Shown: positions 1-8,517, counted from the stretch's first letter. The stretch is DNA of 64,000 bases from DAOUKH01 sp965261455 (GCA_965261455.1 OZ253453.1:2542001-2606000); one strand, 5' to 3'. Notes: generated by a model from the sequence alone, not told the origin. Numbers and translations: made by a program.

Positions 1-1
1 T

Positions 2-1753
2 GACTTCGCCGCGGGCAGCAAGTTCAAGGCCACGATCGCGGGCATGGACCGCCCGTTCAAGCCGAACGCTAACGCGACCAAAGGTGACCTCACCATCGGC
101 CAGACCGAGGAGACCACGGGCACGAAGCGCGTGACCATCACGGGTACCATCATGGTCCCGAGTGGCATGCAAGACGACCAGGGCACCGGAACCGAAGAGG
201 ACCCGATCGACGAGGCCGCGGACGTGGCGCAGACCCAGACCTCGAGCTTCCTGATCACCATCGTGAGCCGCACGATCACGGTATCGCCCTCGTCGGCGGT
301 GCCGGGGCAGGCGGTCACGGTGTCGGGCAGCGGCTTCGCCCCCGGCACGGTCGACCTGACGCTGACCGGCGGCATCAAGGATTCCCGCGCGACCGACATC
401 ACGGTCAACACCGATGGAACCTTCCTCTACACCGGTCGCGTGCCGTTCACCGCGGACACCGCCTCGGCGGGTTCGAAGACGTACACGGCGACGTCGGGTG
501 ACGGCTCCCGCGCCGCGAGCTCGTCCGGCTTCAGCATCCAGGCGCGAGCGATCAGCCTGAGCCCGAGCACGGCGAACCCCGGCGCGACGGTCGAGGTCTT
601 CGGCTCCGGCTGGGGCGTCAAGACCAAGGGCAACGCCACCTCGCAGGTGACGCTCACGGTGACGGACACCAACGCCATCTTCGGCCCGTTCCCCATCAGT
701 TCCAGCGGCGAGTTCACTGGCGCCATCACGGTGCCGGCGGACGTGCCCACGAAGAACCTCATGGTGACGGCGACGGACAACAACGGCAGTGATGGCGCCG
801 AAACAGAACTTACGGACGGGTTCCCCGACCCCGCCGTAGACCCGGACGGTAGCGGCCCGCTGACGGCCGACCCGGACGACAAGTCGATGGGCAACCAGTC
901 GGCGACGAAGACGCTGACGGTGCCGACGGGCGTGATCTCGGTCAGCCCGGACACGGCCTCCACCGGCTCGGTCATCACCGTCACCGGCGCCGGCTTCCCG
1001 GCGCAGACCAACCTGTCGATGCTCCATTTCGGCGGTGGAAACGCGCTTCCCGTGCCGGCCCCGGCGACGGACGTCACCGGTAACTTCACGGTTACCCTGA
1101 CGGTCCCCGCCGCGGCGCAGGGCGGCTCGCTGCCTCCTGGCGCGGTGGTCATCACGGCGAAGGTCGGACAGATCCAGGGGACGACCTCCTTCACCATCCC
1201 CGGGCCTTCCATCACCCTCTCGGCCAGCTCGGCGTCGCCGGGTTCGACGATCAGCGTCAGCGGCACGAACTTCAGCGCCTACGCCAACGTCGACACGATC
1301 AACGTTGGGCAGCAGAACCAGTCGCCGACGCCGAACCCGCTGACCGACGCGGTGGGCAACTTCAGCGCCAGCGTGCTCGTCCCGGCGCTTAACCCCGGCG
1401 CGTACACGATCACGGTGCGCACGGATCCCGCTTTCACGGCGACCCATGCGATCACCATCGTGAGCGCGACGGCGGGCGGCGTGACCCCCGAGATCGCCTT
1501 CCAGGCGTTGACCTCGCGCGGTCTGCTCGTACTGGCCGCGGCGGCGGCTCCGGGCGGCACCGAGTTCGGCGCGTTCGTTCCTGGCCTCGCCGGCAACACG
1601 CTGGTGCAGGTCGACCCGAACGGCGTGCTGGTCCTGACGCTCAACGCGGATGCGCGCATCTCGGTGAGCAGCCAGGCGGCGGTGGACGTGGCGGCGAACA
1701 CGCCGACGTTCTTCGCCCTCGGAGCGAACGTGTCGGTCGAAGTAATCGAATAA
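2..1753 (+). CDS. Secreted/surface protein with TIG/IPT-like repeats (5' end outside window)
   Basis: The reading frame is open to the left window edge, so the N-terminus is missing; about 583 residues are visible. Four repeats start with a similar phrase, e.g. ITVSPSSAVPGQAVTVSGSG, then AISLSPSTANPGATVEV, VISVSPDTASTGSVITV and ITLSASSASPGSTISVSG. Each has the pattern of an IPT/TIG immunoglobulin-like beta-sandwich, spaced roughly 100-180 residues apart. The tail is alanine/valine-rich and ends SVEVIE, with no sorting motif or terminal membrane segment. Such repeats are usual in extracellular adhesion or cell-envelope proteins; the exact role is unknown. A strong palindrome follows the stop, and a collagen-like surface gene lies 73 bp downstream on the same strand, suggesting a shared surface function. 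Confident about the repeats, not about function. Confidence 0.75.
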   Translation, partial: DFAAGSKFKATIAGMDRPFKPNANATKGDLTIGQTEETTGTKRVTITGTIMVPSGMQDDQGTGTEEDPIDEAADVAQTQTSSFLITIVSRTITVSPSSAVPGQAVTVSGSGFAPGTVDLTLTGGIKDSRATDITVNTDGTFLYTGRVPFTADTASAGSKTYTATSGDGSRAASSSGFSIQARAISLSPSTANPGATVEVFGSGWGVKTKGNATSQVTLTVTDTNAIFGPFPISSSGEFTGAITVPADVPTKNLMVTATDNNGSDGAETELTDGFPDPAVDPDGSGPLTADPDDKSMGNQSATKTLTVPTGVISVSPDTASTGSVITVTGAGFPAQTNLSMLHFGGGNALPVPAPATDVTGNFTVTLTVPAAAQGGSLPPGAVVITAKVGQIQGTTSFTIPGPSITLSASSASPGSTISVSGTNFSAYANVDTINVGQQNQSPTPNPLTDAVGNFSASVLVPALNPGAYTITVRTDPAFTATHAITIVSATAGGVTPEIAFQALTSRGLLVLAAAAAPGGTEFGAFVPGLAGNTLVQVDPNGVLVLTLNADARISVSSQAAVDVAANTPTFFALGANVSVEVIE

Positions 1754-1772
1754 CAGCAGATAAGGACGCGGG

Positions 1773-1800
1773 GGGCCTCCCGGAACGTTCCGGGAGGCCC
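1773..1800 (+). terminator. Perfect 14-bp-arm palindrome after the TIG-repeat gene
   Basis: GGGCCTCCCGGAAC is followed immediately by its exact reverse complement, with no loop spacer. It lies 20 bp after the stop of the TIG-repeat gene and 26 bp before the next start codon. There is no T-run, so it may be a Rho-assisted or processing structure, or an attenuator that lowers read-through into the collagen-like gene. Confidence 0.6.
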
Positions 1801-1826
1801 TAGCCGCAGAAAGAGAGGAGAAGCTC

Positions 1827-2717
1827 ATGACGAAGCTCCGACTCGCAGGCGTCCTTACTGCGATCGCGTTGCTGGTGGGTCTGTTAGGCACGGCGGTCAC
1901 GGTGTCGGCGCAAGGCGCTACCGTCCTGACGGGTTACGTGACCTTCAGCGGCGAGGCGGCCCCAGCGGGGACGCAAGTACGCGTGGTGGATGCGGACGGA
2001 AGTGTAGTGGAATCATCGATGACGGGGCGCGACGGCCTGATGGCGAACCAGTACCGGATCGACATCAGCTTGTCGTCGGGCGACCCGCTTACGGGCGCGA
2101 CGGTTAGTCTCCAAGCCCTGACCGGCGGGGGGCTCCAGGCAGAGACCTGGGCTCCGGGCGCGGGCGCGGTGACGGTCCAGATAACCGCGGGCACGGTTGT
2201 GATGCAGAACATCGAGACGGACACGGCTGCGCCGGGTCCCGGTCTTGGTGGCATCTCGGCGGCTGAGCTCGAGGACTTTGTCCTGCAAGTGATCGCGGAC
2301 AACAACATCTCGTTGCGCGGCGCTCCGGGCCGGAACGGTACCAACGGTACCGACGGCACGAACGGCACCAACGGCGAGGATGGCTCGGATGGTGATCCGG
2401 GCGCTGCGGGACCTCCGGGTCCGCGGGGCGCGACTGGTGGCCAGGGTCCGCAGGGTCCGCAGGGCGAGGTTGGCGCTGCCGGCGCTAACGGCGCGAACGG
2501 CGTCGCCGGGCCGCGAGGCCAGACGGGCAACGCGGGTGCGCAAGGTCCGCAGGGCGCGCAAGGCGCTGCGGGCTCGAACGGCGCGAACGGCGCAGTTGGT
2601 CCTGCCGGCGCGGCTGGCGAAGATGGCGGCACGGCGCTCGCGGTGATCGCTCTCATCATCGCAATCATCGCGGCAATCGCCGCAGGTGCAGGCGTGATGA
2701 TGGCGCAGAAGAAGTAA
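1827..2717 (+). CDS. Collagen-like secreted, membrane-anchored protein
   Basis: 296 residues. A signal peptide (residues 1-30, hydrophobic core LTAIALLVGLLGTAVTV, ending SAQG) is followed by a beta-rich globular part (about 31-150) resembling carboxypeptidase-regulatory/CNA-B-like folds. Residues about 165-268 are Gly-X-Y repeats, e.g. GPRGATGGQGPQGPQGEV, interspersed with NGTNGTDG-type repeats. The C-terminus is a hydrophobic helix (ALAVIALIIAIIAAIAAGAG) followed by MMAQKK, a membrane anchor with a positive stop. There is no LPXTG. The ribosome site AGAGGAGAA precedes the ATG. Bacterial collagen-like proteins form triple-helical stalks at the cell surface; the ligand here is unknown. An intrinsic terminator follows, so transcription ends before mutM. 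Confidence 0.85.
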   Translation: MTKLRLAGVLTAIALLVGLLGTAVTVSAQGATVLTGYVTFSGEAAPAGTQVRVVDADGSVVESSMTGRDGLMANQYRIDISLSSGDPLTGATVSLQALTGGGLQAETWAPGAGAVTVQITAGTVVMQNIETDTAAPGPGLGGISAAELEDFVLQVIADNNISLRGAPGRNGTNGTDGTNGTNGEDGSDGDPGAAGPPGPRGATGGQGPQGPQGEVGAAGANGANGVAGPRGQTGNAGAQGPQGAQGAAGSNGANGAVGPAGAAGEDGGTALAVIALIIAIIAAIAAGAGVMMAQKK

Positions 2718-2747
2718 CCACGCGTACCTGATCGAAGGACGCAAGAA

Positions 2748-2784
2748 GAAGCGCCCCGACCGAAAGGCCGGGGCGCTTCCTTTT
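2748..2784 (+). terminator. Intrinsic terminator of the collagen-like gene
   Basis: An 11-bp perfect stem GAAGCGCCCCG / CGGGGCGCTTC with a 10-nt loop is followed by CTTTT. It is a classic rho-independent terminator 30 bp past the stop codon. Confidence 0.85.
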
Positions 2785-2866
2785 AACCACTTAACCCTAG
2801 ACGCCGCCCCCACGCCCTGCTAAAGTGCGCGCTTGTGCCCGCCGACCGGGGCGCCGGAGACCCCCC

Positions 2867-3676
2867 TTGCCCGAACTGCCCGAAGTCGAAGCCGCCAAGC
2901 GCTACCTGGAGTCCGAGGGGCTCGTCGGACGGCGCTTCACCGGCGCCGACCTCCGCTGGCCGAGGGCGGTGCGGTCGGGGGACGTCGAAGACTTCGTGCT
3001 CGGCATCACCGGCGCGGCGGTGCGAGGTCTGGGTCGGCGGGGCAAGTACATCCTGGCGGAGCTGGAGGAGGGCTGGCTCGGCATCCACCTCGGCATGACC
3101 GGCTCCGTGCCCATCGTCGAAGGCGCCGAGCCGCGTCACAAGTTCGCCCACAACGTGCTCGCCCTCGACGACGGGCGCGAGCTCCGCTTCGTCGACCCCC
3201 GCAAGCTCGGGGGCCTCTGGCTGGCGGGCGACGTCGAGGAGATCGCCGGCGGGCTCGGGGTCGAGCCGCTGGGCCCCGCGTTCACCGTCGAGGCCCTGGA
3301 GCGGCTGCTGGCGGGCCGCACCGCGCCGGTCAAGCCGCTGCTCATGGACCAACGGCTCATCGCCGGCGTCGGCAACATCTACGCCGACGAAGCCCTCATC
3401 CGCGCCGGCGTCAGCCCGCTGCGGCCGGCCAAGTCCCTGAGCGCCGCGGACGTCGCCGGGGTGCACGCCGGCCTCGTCGAAGCCCTCGAGCTCGCCGTCG
3501 CCAGGCTCACGTCCCTAGGCACCTCCGGCAAGCCCCCCACCGCCCGCGAAGACACCCGCGACTACTTCCTCATGCCCCGGCAAGTCGGCGCCCCCTGCCG
3601 CCGCTGTGGCGCCCCCGTCGCCCGCTCCATCATCCGCGCCCGCAGCGCCTACCACTGCCTCGCCTGCCAGGCCTAG
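2867..3676 (+). CDS. mutM: Formamidopyrimidine-DNA glycosylase (Fpg/MutM)
   Basis: Removes oxidised purines such as 8-oxoguanine and nicks the abasic site. I chose a TTG start because it gives the family N-terminus (M)PELPEVE, in which the proline after Met removal is the catalytic nucleophile; earlier in-frame starts would bury it. GRRGKYIL carries the conserved lysine of the beta-elimination site. LLMDQRLIAGVGNIYADEAL is the helix-two-turn-helix signature. The C-terminus is a zinc finger, CRRCG...CLAC, with 16 residues between the Cys pairs. At 269 residues it is normal for the family. It stands alone between the collagen-like gene terminator and a repeat cluster. Confidence 0.95.
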   Translation: MPELPEVEAAKRYLESEGLVGRRFTGADLRWPRAVRSGDVEDFVLGITGAAVRGLGRRGKYILAELEEGWLGIHLGMTGSVPIVEGAEPRHKFAHNVLALDDGRELRFVDPRKLGGLWLAGDVEEIAGGLGVEPLGPAFTVEALERLLAGRTAPVKPLLMDQRLIAGVGNIYADEALIRAGVSPLRPAKSLSAADVAGVHAGLVEALELAVARLTSLGTSGKPPTAREDTRDYFLMPRQVGAPCRRCGAPVARSIIRARSAYHCLACQA

Positions 3677-3702
3677 CGCCGGCCCCGCAAACCTCTCCCC
3701 CC

Positions 3703-3873
3703 TCTGAAGACCTTTGCAAAACCGACTGGGGTCCTGGCGGGGGAAGCGGAGGTGGCATTCACTTAAGCCTTTCCCCCTCTGGGGGAAACTGAAAGAGGGC
3801 ACCCCTTAAACCTCTCTCCCCCCGGGAGAGACTGAGAGAGGGGCGCGCCGTCAGGCGCGCAGGGAGGCTGCGA
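3703..3873. repeat. Dispersed intergenic repeat cluster
   Basis: The left part begins with a GAAGACCTTTGC end and is an inverted copy (about 110 nt, very similar) of the repeat at 35165-35280. The right part is the hairpin family around CTCTCTCCC...GGGAGAGACTGAGAGAG followed by GGCGCGCCGTCAGGCGCGC. No coding sense is apparent. Confidence 0.7.
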
Positions 3874-3908
3874 CACCCGCCCCTTCCCCCCAACCCTACA
3901 ATCCCCCC

Positions 3909-4239
3909 ATGACCACCCCAACAACCCGCGCCCGCGAGCTCCGCTGCCGCCGAACGCGCCCTCTGGGCCCTCCTCCGCGCCCGGCGGCTCGGCGGCCACA
4001 AGTTCCGCCGCCAAGTCCCCCTCGGCCGCTACATCGTCGACTTCCTCTGCCCCAACCAACGCCTCATCATCGAGCTCGACGGCGGTCAGCACCAGGATCC
4101 AATCCCCTACGAGGCCAGACGCACCGCCTGGCTCCACGCCAACGGCTACCAACTCCTACGCCTCTGGAACACCGAACTCCTAGAAGACCCACACGCCGCC
4201 GCCGACTACATCCTCACCAAACTCACCAAAGATCCCTAG
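3909..4239 (+). pseudogene. DUF559 endonuclease-like protein, frameshifted near the N-terminus
   Basis: The ATG at 3909 reads MTTPTTRARELR, a normal DUF559 beginning. After about position 3945 the family sequence continues one base out of phase from 3946: AERALWALLRARRLGGHKFR, then the RYIVDFLCPNQRLIIELDGG core (the D and E-x-D residues of the PD-(D/E)XK-type nuclease fold), QHQD, and ends NTELLEDPHAAADYILTKL before TAG. Roughly six residues plus one base are missing between ELR and AAER compared with what I remember of the family. DUF559 proteins are about 110-120 residues and are often found singly or with methyltransferases. This one is isolated among repeats. It is either a decayed gene or an assembly indel; the rest of the frame is intact. 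Confidence 0.7.
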
Positions 4240-4274
4240 CGCGCCGCCACCTCAACCCTCCCGCGAAGGGCGCA

Positions 4275-4570
4275 CACCTTAAACCTCTCTCCCCCTGGGA
4301 GAGACTGAGAGAGGGGCGCGCCGTCAGGCGCGCAGGCGCCCTCAGGGCGCCCCACCCCAACAACCACCACCGCCCCAAAAGAAGAAAGTACGCGTCCGCT
4401 ACCGGGCGCACACCTTAAACCTCTCTCCCCCTGGGAGAGACTGAGAGAGGGGCGCGCCGCCAAGCGCGCAGGCGCCCTCAGGGCGCCCCACCCCCACAAC
4501 CACCAAGCCCCCTCGAAGCCCATCCCTCCCGTAGGGGCGCCCCTTGTGGGCGCCCGCTCCCCCCTCCCAT
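4275..4570. repeat. Two copies of the CTCTCTCCC/GAGAGACTGAGAGAGG hairpin repeat
   Basis: Near-identical units at about 4278-4370 and 4411-4491. Each contains ACCTTAAACCTCTCTCCCCC, TGGGAGAGACTGAGAGAGG, a GGCGCGCC palindrome and GGCGCCCTCAGGGCGCCCC. They are followed by a GTAGGGGCGCCCCTTGTGGG unit (4531-4552) that also occurs near other repeats in the window. Confidence 0.75.
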
Positions 4571-4858
4571 CCCCGGCCCTCCGACACCCACGCCTTGACC
4601 AGCCCCGGCACGGAACCTAGAATGACCCTATGGAACAAATGTTTGCATTACGCGGCCGTCGCTCCAATCGTCCCCCGTAGGCGCGGGAGCCCGGCCCCCT
4701 GCCTGTGGCCCGTGGACGCGCGGGAGCTGGCCGGGGCGCCCCATGCGGGCGGCTCCGTCCGCCCTTGATCGAAAGACGGAGAAACGGTGCACCTGCGCCT
4801 GACGTCCATGACGTCCCGTCCTGGCAAGCGGGGGAAGCAGCCACCCCCGGCCAAGGGG
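4571..4858. other. Gene-free stretch with hairpins only
   Basis: I see no convincing gene on either strand. It holds a GGGCGG-CTCCGT-CCGCCC hairpin (4747-4764) and a CGGGGG-N9-CCCCCG hairpin (4829-4849). The latter lies 10 bp beyond the stop of the minus-strand transporter operon and could act as a weak terminator, although there is no U-run. Confidence 0.3.
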
Positions 4859-5689
4859 TTACTGCGCCAGCCGCCGCAGCCGCGCCGCCGCCAGGTCGAC
4901 GAACAAGACCAGCAGCAGGTACCAGAAGAGGATCAGCGCCACCTCAGTGAACTTGAACAAACTCATCGCCAGCCGAAAGTCCGAACCGAGGCCCCCGGCG
5001 GCCACGAACCCGACGACAATGGTCGTGCGGATGATGACCTCCCACCGGTAGCAGAGGATGGTCACGAACTTCGGCAGCGCCTCCGGGAGCACGCCGAAGA
5101 CGAGGACCTGCAGGCGGCTCGCCCCCGTCGATCTCAGCGCCCGCACCGGCCGGGTGTCGAGCCCCTCCACGATCTCGGCCCCCAGCTTCCCCAGGATGCC
5201 TGCGTTATGCACGGCAAGCGCGAGGATGCCGGGCAGCACCCCCTGGGTGAAGATGAACACGAAGATCAGCGCCCAGACGAGCTCGGGCACGGCCCGGCTA
5301 ATGGTGAACCACCCGCGGGTCAGGAAGAAGAGCGCCTTCCACACCAAGGAGCCGTAGGGAGCAAGGCTGCCCATCATCACGTTGCGGGCCCCGAACATGA
5401 ACAGCGCCAGGGCGGCGAGAGCAGCCAGTCCGGCGGCGGCGGCGCTCATCGCCAGGGTCTCGCCGGCCAGCTTGGCCTTGTCGGCCCACTCGCCGGACTC
5501 CAGGAACGCCGGCGTCGCCGTGGTGTTGAACCCCAGCAACCCCTTCACGAAGTCGAAACCCCGCTCGAAGGTGTCGCCGGAGAAGAAGCGCCCAGCGTCG
5601 AACAGCTCGCCGGTGAACACCGTCACCCACGCCGCCACGGCGAGCGCAGCGGCAACCGCCGCCGACCAGGTGCCGAAGCCCGCCCTCAT
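4859..5689 (-). CDS. ABC importer permease, PhnE-type (second permease)
   Basis: 276 residues, inner-membrane permease of the phosphonate-type importer encoded upstream. About six hydrophobic segments are visible (e.g. AAVAAALAVAAWVTVF near the N-terminus, ALIFVFIFTQGVLPGILALA, and the terminal EVALILFWYLLLVLFVDL). The coupling EAA-type loop reads VEGLDTRPVRALRSTGASRL, followed by FGVLPEALPKFV, as in PhnE proteins. The ATG overlaps the stop of the preceding permease (ATGA), so the two are translationally coupled. Two different permeases in tandem imply a heterodimeric pore. It is the last gene of a four-gene minus-strand operon. Confidence 0.88.
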   Translation of the reverse strand: MRAGFGTWSAAVAAALAVAAWVTVFTGELFDAGRFFSGDTFERGFDFVKGLLGFNTTATPAFLESGEWADKAKLAGETLAMSAAAAGLAALAALALFMFGARNVMMGSLAPYGSLVWKALFFLTRGWFTISRAVPELVWALIFVFIFTQGVLPGILALAVHNAGILGKLGAEIVEGLDTRPVRALRSTGASRLQVLVFGVLPEALPKFVTILCYRWEVIIRTTIVVGFVAAGGLGSDFRLAMSLFKFTEVALILFWYLLLVLFVDLAAARLRRLAQ

Positions 5690-6504
5690 CCCTGCTCCAC
5701 GGCCACGCGCCGCCGCACCACCGAGCTCCACACATCCACGATCACGATAATGACAACGAGGAAGTAGACGAAGGTCCACATCCGCGAGTAGTCGATGTCC
5801 TGGAGCGAGATCTGGATGTTGTGCCCCAGCCCACCGAGTCCGACAAAGCTGAGCACGGCGGCGGACCTGATGCCGCACTCGAGGCGGTAGAAGGTGTAGC
5901 TCAGCATGTCGGGCAGCGCCATGGGCAGCCGCCCGAACCAGAAGACACGCCACTCCGAAGCCCCGGCGCCCCGCAGGGCCCGCAGCGGCGCCTCGGGGAC
6001 GTCCTGCAGCAGCTCGCCGTAGATGCGCCCCAGGATGCCGCCGTAGGGAATGCCCAGGGCGAGGACGCCGGCCATCGGCGACAGCCCGATCGCGGCGACG
6101 AACAGCCAGGCCCACACCAGCTCGTGGACGGCGCGAAACCCCGCCAGGGCGAAGCGCGACCCCGCCGCCCCTGCCCGCCGTCTCCGCGCCGATCTGAAGA
6201 CCGCTCCAGAGGCCACCATGCCGAACGGCACCCCAATAATGAGGGCGACGGTCATGCCCGCGAAGGCGTAGGTGATGGTGGTCCAGGTGGAGCGGGCGCC
6301 GATGGTGAGCACGTCGGGGGCGAGGTCCGGCTGAAACGCGGCGGCGGCGATCTCGCCCATCGCGCTGAGCCCGCCGGTGTTGAAGACGCCACCCCGCCAG
6401 TCGACGGCGGCGAGGCTGAGAACGAAGGCGACGGCGAGGATCGCGGTCAGCGCGCCGCGTCCGCCGAGGAACCGCCCGCCCAGCCGCGCCTCTCGCTCGT
6501 CCAT
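5686..6504 (-). CDS. ABC importer permease, PhnE-type (first permease)
   Basis: 272 residues. After a short cytoplasmic N-terminus (MDEREARLGG) comes a membrane segment (ALTAILAVAFVLSLAAV), then the transport domain with FRAVHELVWAWLFVAAIGLS, the EAA-like loop LQDVPEAPLRALRGAGASEW, and FGRLPMALPDMLSYTFYRLE. These match the PhnE permease pattern. The ATG overlaps the ATPase stop codon (TGATG) and the stop overlaps the next permease's start, so the operon is tightly coupled. It forms the channel with the second permease and is driven by the PhnC-like ATPase. Confidence 0.88.
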   Translation of the reverse strand: MDEREARLGGRFLGGRGALTAILAVAFVLSLAAVDWRGGVFNTGGLSAMGEIAAAAFQPDLAPDVLTIGARSTWTTITYAFAGMTVALIIGVPFGMVASGAVFRSARRRRAGAAGSRFALAGFRAVHELVWAWLFVAAIGLSPMAGVLALGIPYGGILGRIYGELLQDVPEAPLRALRGAGASEWRVFWFGRLPMALPDMLSYTFYRLECGIRSAAVLSFVGLGGLGHNIQISLQDIDYSRMWTFVYFLVVIIVIVDVWSSVVRRRVAVEQG

Positions 6505-7316
6505 CACTCCTCGCGCAATCCCTCGAGGGCGTAGAGGTCGTCGAGCTGCGCCGCGGTGACGCGGTCGGCGGGCGCGTCGAAGTGGACGGCGCCGTTGCGC
6601 AGTCCCACGAGCCGCCTGAAGTGGGCCCGGGCCAAAGCGGGAGAGTGCACGGCGGCGACGAGGGTCTTGCCGGCGCCCCTGGCGGCGTCGGCGAGGATGC
6701 GCAGAACCTCCTCGGCGCGAGCGGGGTCGAGGGAGGAGACGGGCTCGTCGGCGACGATGACGGCGGGGTCCTGGACGAGGATGCGAGCCACGGCGACGCG
6801 CTGCTGCTCGCCGCCGGAGAGAAAGCCGGCGCGCACCCGGGCCCGGTCGGCGACGCCGACCTGGTCGAGAGCCGCCACGCCAAGATGGCGCTCCCGCGGC
6901 CAGACCAGCGAGACGATGGCCTCGGCGAGGCTCCAGCGCCCGAGCCGCCCCGCCAGGACGTTGTGCAGCGCCGAGAGATTCGGCACGAGGTCGAACTGCT
7001 GGTGGACCATGCCGACCTCCTCGGCGAGCTCGCGCCCCGGACGCAGGCGGGCGAGGTCCTTGCCCCGCAGGCGTACCGTTCCCTCGCTCGGCGCGATCTC
7101 GCCGGCGATCATGGCCAGCAGCGTCGTCTTGCCGCTGCCGCTGGGGCCGAGGAGCGCGACCGACTCGCCTTGCTCGACGCACAGCGAGAGCGGCCGCACC
7201 GCCTCGACGCCGCCGTAGCGTTTCCCGGCCGCCTCGACGAGGACGGCGGGCGGGCTACTGCTCTTTGATGAGTTCGAGGCTGCGGGCGATGGTTTCAATG
7301 GGCCGGTAGTTCTCAT
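6504..7316 (-). CDS. ABC importer ATPase, PhnC-type
   Basis: ATP-binding subunit of the importer. Walker A is LLGPSGSGKTTLLAMI, the Q-loop is in MVHQQFDLVPNLSALHNVLA (the HQQFDLV/NVLAGRLG wording is typical of PhnC), the signature is LSGGEQQRVAVARIL, Walker B is AVIVADEPVSSLDP, and the switch histidine is in AAVHSPALA. The family core begins at AVLVEAAGKRYGG. The only in-frame ATG (7316) or TTG (7298) lies inside the end of the binding-protein gene, giving an overlap of about 60 nt, so the true start is uncertain. The stop overlaps the first permease's ATG. The gene is complete with intact catalytic motifs. Confidence 0.9.
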   Translation of the reverse strand: MRTTGPLKPSPAASNSSKSSSPPAVLVEAAGKRYGGVEAVRPLSLCVEQGESVALLGPSGSGKTTLLAMIAGEIAPSEGTVRLRGKDLARLRPGRELAEEVGMVHQQFDLVPNLSALHNVLAGRLGRWSLAEAIVSLVWPRERHLGVAALDQVGVADRARVRAGFLSGGEQQRVAVARILVQDPAVIVADEPVSSLDPARAEEVLRILADAARGAGKTLVAAVHSPALARAHFRRLVGLRNGAVHFDAPADRVTAAQLDDLYALEGLREE

Positions 7317-8148
7317 TGGTCGTCGGTATGAAGCGTTCGGCTTGGAAGGCGTCCATGATCTCCTGGTCGCGGCCGCCGTTCGCCGCGTCGAGCTTGAGGA
7401 TGGCGTCGACGAGGCGCTTCGTAAAGCCGCCGCCGTAGACGTCGTCGAGCCCGGGCCGCACGACCCAGTGGTAGTCGACGTAGCCGGGCGTGATGAAGAA
7501 GACCTCGACCTTGGTGCGGTCGACGGCACCGTCGCGGACCCGGGTGTCCCACACGTTGGCGTTGAGCGCGCCGGCCTCGACGGCGCCAGCCTCGACCTGC
7601 TTCCACGTGGCGTCGTGGGAGCCGCTGTAGGCCACGCCGGTGAAGTCCCTCTCAGGGTCGATTCCGGCTTCGCTCAGGAAGTAGCGGGGCATGAGGTGGC
7701 CCGAGGTGGAGCTCTCGCTGCCGAAGGTGAAGGTGCGCCCGCGAAGGTCGTCGAACCCCGCGATGCCGGAGTCGGGAGCGGCGACGAAGACCGACTTGAA
7801 GTCCTCGTCGGTTACGCGTTGGGCCACGGCGTTGGAGCCGGGCACGGCGAGACGTGCCTGAACGCCGGTGAGACCGCCGTACCAGGCAAATTGGACCTCG
7901 TCGTTGCGCCAGCCGGTCACCAGCGCGGCATACGAGTGGGAGGGCAGGTAGCGTACGTCGGCACCGGTTTCTTCGGAGAGATACTCGGCGAGCAGTTTGA
8001 ACCGTGCCTCGAGAGCCGAGATGTCCTGATCAGGGATGCCGCCGATGTAGAGCGCGGGCTCATCGCCTCCGCCGCATCCCGCGGCGAGCAACGCGGCGGC
8101 GAGGACCGCGAAGGCGGTCAGTGGTCGGCGAAAGTATCGCCTTAGCAA
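7255..8148 (-). CDS. Lipoprotein substrate-binding protein, PhnD-like (possibly selenate-type)
   Basis: 297 residues. A lipoprotein signal ends at the lipobox LLAAGCGGG, so it is anchored outside the membrane and captures substrate for the importer. The body has the PhnD fold: IPDQDISALEARFKLLAEYL, then FAWYGGLTGVQARL, then TFTFGSESSTSGHLMPRYFL and AYSGSHDATWKQVEAGAVEA. The STSGHLMPR block is shared by phosphonate, phosphite and a clade annotated as putative selenate-binding proteins; from memory the WxGG-T-VQAR and SGxHDAT phrases fit the last clade best. No selenium-metabolism or C-P lyase genes are visible nearby, so the substrate is undecided between an oxyanion and a phosphonate. It is the first gene of the operon. 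Confidence 0.85.
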   Translation of the reverse strand: MLRRYFRRPLTAFAVLAAALLAAGCGGGDEPALYIGGIPDQDISALEARFKLLAEYLSEETGADVRYLPSHSYAALVTGWRNDEVQFAWYGGLTGVQARLAVPGSNAVAQRVTDEDFKSVFVAAPDSGIAGFDDLRGRTFTFGSESSTSGHLMPRYFLSEAGIDPERDFTGVAYSGSHDATWKQVEAGAVEAGALNANVWDTRVRDGAVDRTKVEVFFITPGYVDYHWVVRPGLDDVYGGGFTKRLVDAILKLDAANGGRDQEIMDAFQAERFIPTTNENYRPIETIARSLELIKEQ

Positions 8149-8396
8149 GGCGGTCTCCTAAACGAATCGCACGGAAGCGCGGGTAACAGGGGGTGCTACG
8201 GTGGCAGGAAGCGCGGCGCGGGGAAAGCGGCCAAGGTGAGCCCGTTGGGAGGGCGCAACGACCCCGCGCCCGCCACTCAGCCCGGAGTGGCCGGCGGAGT
8301 CGGTCAGGTGAAGCCGGCGCCGCTCATGAGACCACGAAATCTTGCCAGCCTCCGCCAGGCATGTCAACGAGAGCCCTCTCTCAATCTCTCCCTAGG
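8149..8396. other. Leader/promoter region of the ABC importer
   Basis: About 250 bp without a gene. Read on the minus strand it is the likely 5' UTR of the importer operon. I looked for cobalamin, TPP, SAM and fluoride riboswitch signatures and recognised none. Its left part (about 8370-8396) merges into the CTCTCTCAATCTC hairpin repeat. Confidence 0.3.
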
Positions 8397-8517
8397 GGAG
8401 ACCTTTGCGCAACTCGGCGGGCGGGCTTCAGCGAGGTCGCGCGGCCCCCGCCTCCCCCCGCCCTCACCCCCCCTCTCCCGGTGTATACACCCGGCGGGAG
8501 AGCAACTGTGTTGAAAG

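Noticed and set aside
1934..2668. Pro-rich minus-strand frames opposite the collagen-like gene
   Set aside because: GGC/GCC repeats read backwards give Pro/Ala-rich frames; these are mirror images of the Gly-X-Y coding region.
3700..4570. A CRISPR array, because of repeated units
   Set aside because: Copies are not evenly spaced, have no spacers of uniform length, and the same units are scattered over the whole window.
4833..4842. GGAAGCAGCC, the motif of SRP RNA
   Set aside because: The GGAA tetraloop and the 5' side of helix 8 are missing; the motif lies in the loop of a simple G5/C5 hairpin.
4787..5767. Plus-strand open frame over the second permease
   Set aside because: Low-complexity Q/P/E/H text with no fold; the permease on the other strand has clear motifs and ATGA coupling.
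8149..8396. A riboswitch before the ABC importer
   Set aside because: No conserved core of cobalamin, TPP, SAM, molybdenum or fluoride riboswitches could be recognised on the minus strand.
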